Source of the DNA: Methylothermaceae bacteria B42
Lineage (GTDB): Bacteria > Pseudomonadota > Gammaproteobacteria > Methylococcales > Methylothermaceae
DNA length: 56,715 nt
Assembly (NCBI GenBank): GCA_001566965.1
Contig: LSNW01000008.1
Location: 1-56,715, forward strand
Reading direction: 5' to 3'
Position numbers and translations under genes: made by a program. Of the stretch, positions 54,243 through 56,715 are shown piece after piece. The notes beneath the pieces were generated by a model. It ran no database searches and had not been told where the DNA came from. It worked only from the letters and a program-made list of their open reading frames with translations. Numbering within the stretch: the stretch's first letter is position 1; every line of letters begins with the position of its first letter.

Positions 54243-55320
54243 CGGATGGAGTTTCCCTATTTGAACCACTCAGATCCGGAATCTGCTCGTATGCCGAATC
54301 CATATCTAGCTGAATCAAAATGGCTTTACGCAGCAATGCCCGCTCTTTTTGTACTGTCTTTTGGAGATCAATAATGCAGCGCTCGAGTTTATTAATCCTA
54401 TCGACCAAATCAGGATTTGAATATGCCTGCGTATTGTTAGGCGATAATTCGCTGAAAACGGGACTCTCGGCTTCTGTTTTTTTTGTAATTTTAAGTTCCG
54501 ATTGATCCGGGGTTTCCTGTTTGATTTCCTCTACCACGGTCAATACAACTTTTTCATCTATTTCATGCAATTCTTCGAGATAACCAAACAATAACAAACG
54601 ATCACACAATGTATTGATTATCCTAGGAATACCCTCGGTAAAATTAAATATTTCAATAAAAGCACTCTTGGTAAATTTGGGATCTTCCTTCCAACCAGAA
54701 AGTTTTAAGCGGTGAAGGATATATGCTTCAGTTTCTTCTAAATCCAAAGGCCGCAAGTGGTACGTTGCAATAACACGCTGTCTTACTTGCGAGAGGTGTT
54801 CCGCCTGCAGCAAAAGCCGAAATTCGTCTTGACCCAAAAGAAAAGCTTGAAACAACGGCTTGCCTTCTACTTCGTAGTTGGAAAGCATGCGCAACTCTTC
54901 CAATGACTGACGAGGTAAATTCTGGGCCTCGTCCACTACCAGCAGAACACGCTTTCCGAGACTGGCTTGTTCTTTAAAAAAATCTTCTAGATTAGTCAAT
55001 AAAGTAGCCTTAGCATCGCCATCGTAAGAAAGGCCAAATGTCGCCGAAATTATCCTGAGCGTGTCCTCCGCCCCTACCTGAGAAGTTACCATTAACCCTG
55101 CAACAATATTTTCTTCTCTTAAGGAATTAAACAATGCTTTGACAAGCATGGTTTTACCCGTCCCAGGTTCTCCTGTGACAACAATAAACCCCTCCCCCTG
55201 AGCAAGGCCATATCGAAGATATGCCAAAGCTCTTTTATGGACAGGGCTATTGAAAAAAAACTCGGGATCTGGAGTTAGCTGAAAAGGCTTTTTTTCTAAT
55301 TTATAAAATTTTGTATACAT
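54235..55320 (-). CDS. Exosortase A-associated AAA ATPase
   Basis: A 361-residue ATPase of the ExeA/GspA-like group tied to exosortase A loci. It starts MYTKFYKLEKKPFQLTPDPEFFFNSPVHKRALAYL, with Walker A VTGEPGTGKTMLVKALF and Walker B RVLLVVDEAQNLPRQSLEELRMLSNYE. A sensor/lid region (LRPLDLEETEAYILHRL) follows. The last ~90 residues are a variable charged tail with a coiled-coil-like stretch (DRINKLERCIIDLQKTVQKERALLRKAI). It may energise assembly of the export apparatus with the adjacent outer-membrane protein. It lies one base after that gene. Confidence 0.92.
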   Translation of the reverse strand: MYTKFYKLEKKPFQLTPDPEFFFNSPVHKRALAYLRYGLAQGEGFIVVTGEPGTGKTMLVKALFNSLREENIVAGLMVTSQVGAEDTLRIISATFGLSYDGDAKATLLTNLEDFFKEQASLGKRVLLVVDEAQNLPRQSLEELRMLSNYEVEGKPLFQAFLLGQDEFRLLLQAEHLSQVRQRVIATYHLRPLDLEETEAYILHRLKLSGWKEDPKFTKSAFIEIFNFTEGIPRIINTLCDRLLLFGYLEELHEIDEKVVLTVVEEIKQETPDQSELKITKKTEAESPVFSELSPNNTQAYSNPDLVDRINKLERCIIDLQKTVQKERALLRKAILIQLDMDSAYEQIPDLSGSNRETPSDG

Positions 55321-55321
55321 A

Positions 55322-56715
55322 TTAGAAAGTCATTGTTAGCCCGGCGAGGCCGCGGTTTTCTATATACTCTTGATCTTTATCAGTGGATTTCTGTTGCTGT
55401 CGCCGGTATTCAATATAAGCGCTAAAATCGGGTGTCAACCGGCGTATCAAACGAAAAGAGGAGGTCCAATAATAGTTGGTACCTTTGGTGTTTAACAGGG
55501 TTATATCTTCAAATTTGGTTTTTTGCCATAACACACTTACATTCGTAAAAGTCCGCCTTCCGAACCGCCACAGCCAACTTCCATTAATTCCTAAAATTCG
55601 AGAATTTATATCAGTTTCTTGAAATTTCCTTTTCGCCGCATAAGCATTTAAGTTAATTGATGTCTTCGCTGTATTGCCAGTAAAGGAAATTTGACCGCGT
55701 TTACGAATAATAACATCGTCTACTAATGGGATATTTCCAATGTCAACCTCGCTAACAGCCTGCTGTTGGACAATTAATGCTTGGGTTGTTGTAGCCGACT
55801 CAATATATTGAGCACTCCACACAGTACGCCGAGTGCGATGCCGGAAAATTCCCTGGTAAACGTTACCGGTGACGGTTCCCACCCTGTTATGACGATAAAT
55901 TGCTTGTAAAAAGGTTCTTCTGGTAGGCTCCAGGGTAATGGAGGCAAAACTGTTACGTCCCCACCCGCCTTCAAGCTTTAAATACCGGCTAGGCTTCCAG
56001 GCAGCTCCGAATGTATAGAAAAAACCATTTTTATTATTGTTATTTTGATTGTTGTTGGTCCTGAAAGCAAAGTTACTGTTGTTATACCCAGCTTGTACAA
56101 ATGTACTGAACTTACGATGCCAACGATATCTAATCTCTCCAAAACCTGTTTGGAATTTGACATCTTTTCCAGAAGTTCTTTTGGTTTCACTGTTATAGAA
56201 ACTTCCTTTCCATGTCAGGAGAGAAAAACGATGACCACTTTTTAAAGTCACCGATTCTGTAAGAATATGACTATCAGAAGCTTGCCCACGAGAAGTGGTT
56301 ATGTAATTGTATCTAAATCGTGCTTCACCCTCCGCATAACCTCCCAAATATGGGCGCCAGTAGGGACTTATACCATAAGTATAAAAATTAGCTCGATTGC
56401 CAGTATTGGCAACATTGTCTATTGTTTGACGACCAAACGGATTCGCGAGTATCTGCCCAATGCCTGCATTCGTATCTACAAATAAAGACTTGCGAATCAA
56501 TTCAGCAGAAGCATTCCCTCGCAATTGATGACGAAAGTCGAAAGTTCGTTCGGATTGAGTGGAGAGGATATTTTGCATTCGATAAAGGAAATCCACCTGC
56601 AGCCGCTTATTTCCCCGGGCACGAAAAGAATCTATCTGGCCGAAACCGCCTCCGCCGAAACCGCCTCCGCCGAAACCGCCTCCGCCGAAACCGCCTCCGC
56701 CGAAACCGCCTCCGC
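55322..56715 (-). CDS. Exosortase-associated outer-membrane beta-barrel protein (partial, N-terminus off window)
   Basis: The frame is open from the stop at 55322 to the right edge. The GTG at 56596 is not the true start, since coding continues upstream as QIDSFRARGNKRLQ preceded by glycine-rich repeats. The body alternates polar and hydrophobic residues with many aromatics (FRYNYITTSRGQASDSHILT, YRWHRKFSTFVQAGYNNSNF) and ends in a phenylalanine (GLAGLTMTF), the outer-membrane barrel signal. It matches the PEP-CTERM-system outer-membrane family found beside the ATPase. It probably forms part of the polymer export route. The 5' part with any signal peptide lies beyond the window. Confidence 0.88.
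   Translation of the reverse strand, partial: GGGFGGGGFGGGGFGGGGFGGGGFGQIDSFRARGNKRLQVDFLYRMQNILSTQSERTFDFRHQLRGNASAELIRKSLFVDTNAGIGQILANPFGRQTIDNVANTGNRANFYTYGISPYWRPYLGGYAEGEARFRYNYITTSRGQASDSHILTESVTLKSGHRFSLLTWKGSFYNSETKRTSGKDVKFQTGFGEIRYRWHRKFSTFVQAGYNNSNFAFRTNNNQNNNNKNGFFYTFGAAWKPSRYLKLEGGWGRNSFASITLEPTRRTFLQAIYRHNRVGTVTGNVYQGIFRHRTRRTVWSAQYIESATTTQALIVQQQAVSEVDIGNIPLVDDVIIRKRGQISFTGNTAKTSINLNAYAAKRKFQETDINSRILGINGSWLWRFGRRTFTNVSVLWQKTKFEDITLLNTKGTNYYWTSSFRLIRRLTPDFSAYIEYRRQQQKSTDKDQEYIENRGLAGLTMTF
56641..56715 (-). repeat. Tandem 15-bp repeat coding GGGGF
   Basis: Five perfect 15-bp copies (GCGGAGGCGGTTTCG on the minus strand) run to the window end. Because 15 is a multiple of three, each copy adds the pentapeptide Gly-Gly-Gly-Gly-Phe in the frame of the outer-membrane protein. 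The array may continue beyond the edge. Confidence 0.95.

Noticed and set aside
56641-56715. CRISPR array
   Set aside because: The 15-bp repeats are directly adjacent with no spacers and are in frame with a coding region.

Overview
The window looks like chromosome of a gammaproteobacterial methylotroph, most likely a type I methanotroph (order Methylococcales). Two points support this. First, a 3-hexulose-6-phosphate synthase / 6-phospho-3-hexuloisomerase pair (36495-37712) marks formaldehyde fixation by the ribulose monophosphate cycle. Second, the housekeeping gene order is gammaproteobacterial: his genes running into tatABC, def-fmt-rsmB with ntrYX and trkAH, and lysM-dprA-smg-topA-tsaC. 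The genus is not determined. No rRNA, tRNA, intact insertion sequence or CRISPR array was seen.

Layout. 1-3.7 kb: a large secreted protein fusing an NHL propeller to 14 c-type haem sites, then a secreted mono-haem cytochrome. 3.7-9.8 kb: rimI, tsaD, plsY, folB-folK, a pteridine reductase, a TauE/SafE transporter, a lone gspG and an intact gene derived from an IS110 transposase domain. 9.9-14.6 kb: hisB-H-A-F-I-E-tatA-B-C as one tight minus-strand operon. 14.6-15.06 kb: a non-coding stretch ending in a strong plus-strand terminator, probably a small RNA. 15-26.5 kb (minus strand): typA, rhodanese, methyltransferase, trkH, trkA, ntrX, ntrY, a DUF4390 gene and rsmB. 26.6-28.5 kb: an unknown membrane protein set between rsmB and fmt-def. 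28.8-34.4 kb (plus): lysM, dprA, smg, topA, tsaC. 34.4-39.5 kb: a phosphopantetheinyl transferase, a beta-hydroxyacid dehydrogenase, hps-phi and umuDC.

39.9-56.7 kb is an exosortase A (XrtA/EpsH) exopolysaccharide and protein-sorting locus. Eleven contiguous minus-strand genes carry an outer-membrane beta-barrel protein (cut by the window end), an AAA ATPase, WecB, a polysaccharide deacetylase, a FemAB-like protein, four glycosyltransferases, exosortase A fused to EpsI, an asparagine-synthetase-like amidotransferase and an O-ligase. It ends against a convergent second asparagine-synthetase-like gene that lacks the glutaminase cysteine. The distal part (about 39.75-45 kb) is clearly richer in A+T than the rest and may be a later cassette.

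Besides genes, at least five non-coding palindromic elements sit at gene borders (107-249, 4428-4533, 6224-6376, 16923-17138, 34454-34716). Two of them supply coding sequence to a neighbouring gene: the signal peptide of the multihaem protein and the C-terminus of the phosphopantetheinyl transferase. The most noteworthy items are the NHL/14-haem fusion with its repeat-derived start, the inferred AUU start of the pteridine reductase, the IS110-derived gene, the candidate small RNA before typA, the in-frame GGGGF tandem repeat in the exosortase-associated outer-membrane protein, and the cysteine-less amidotransferase.
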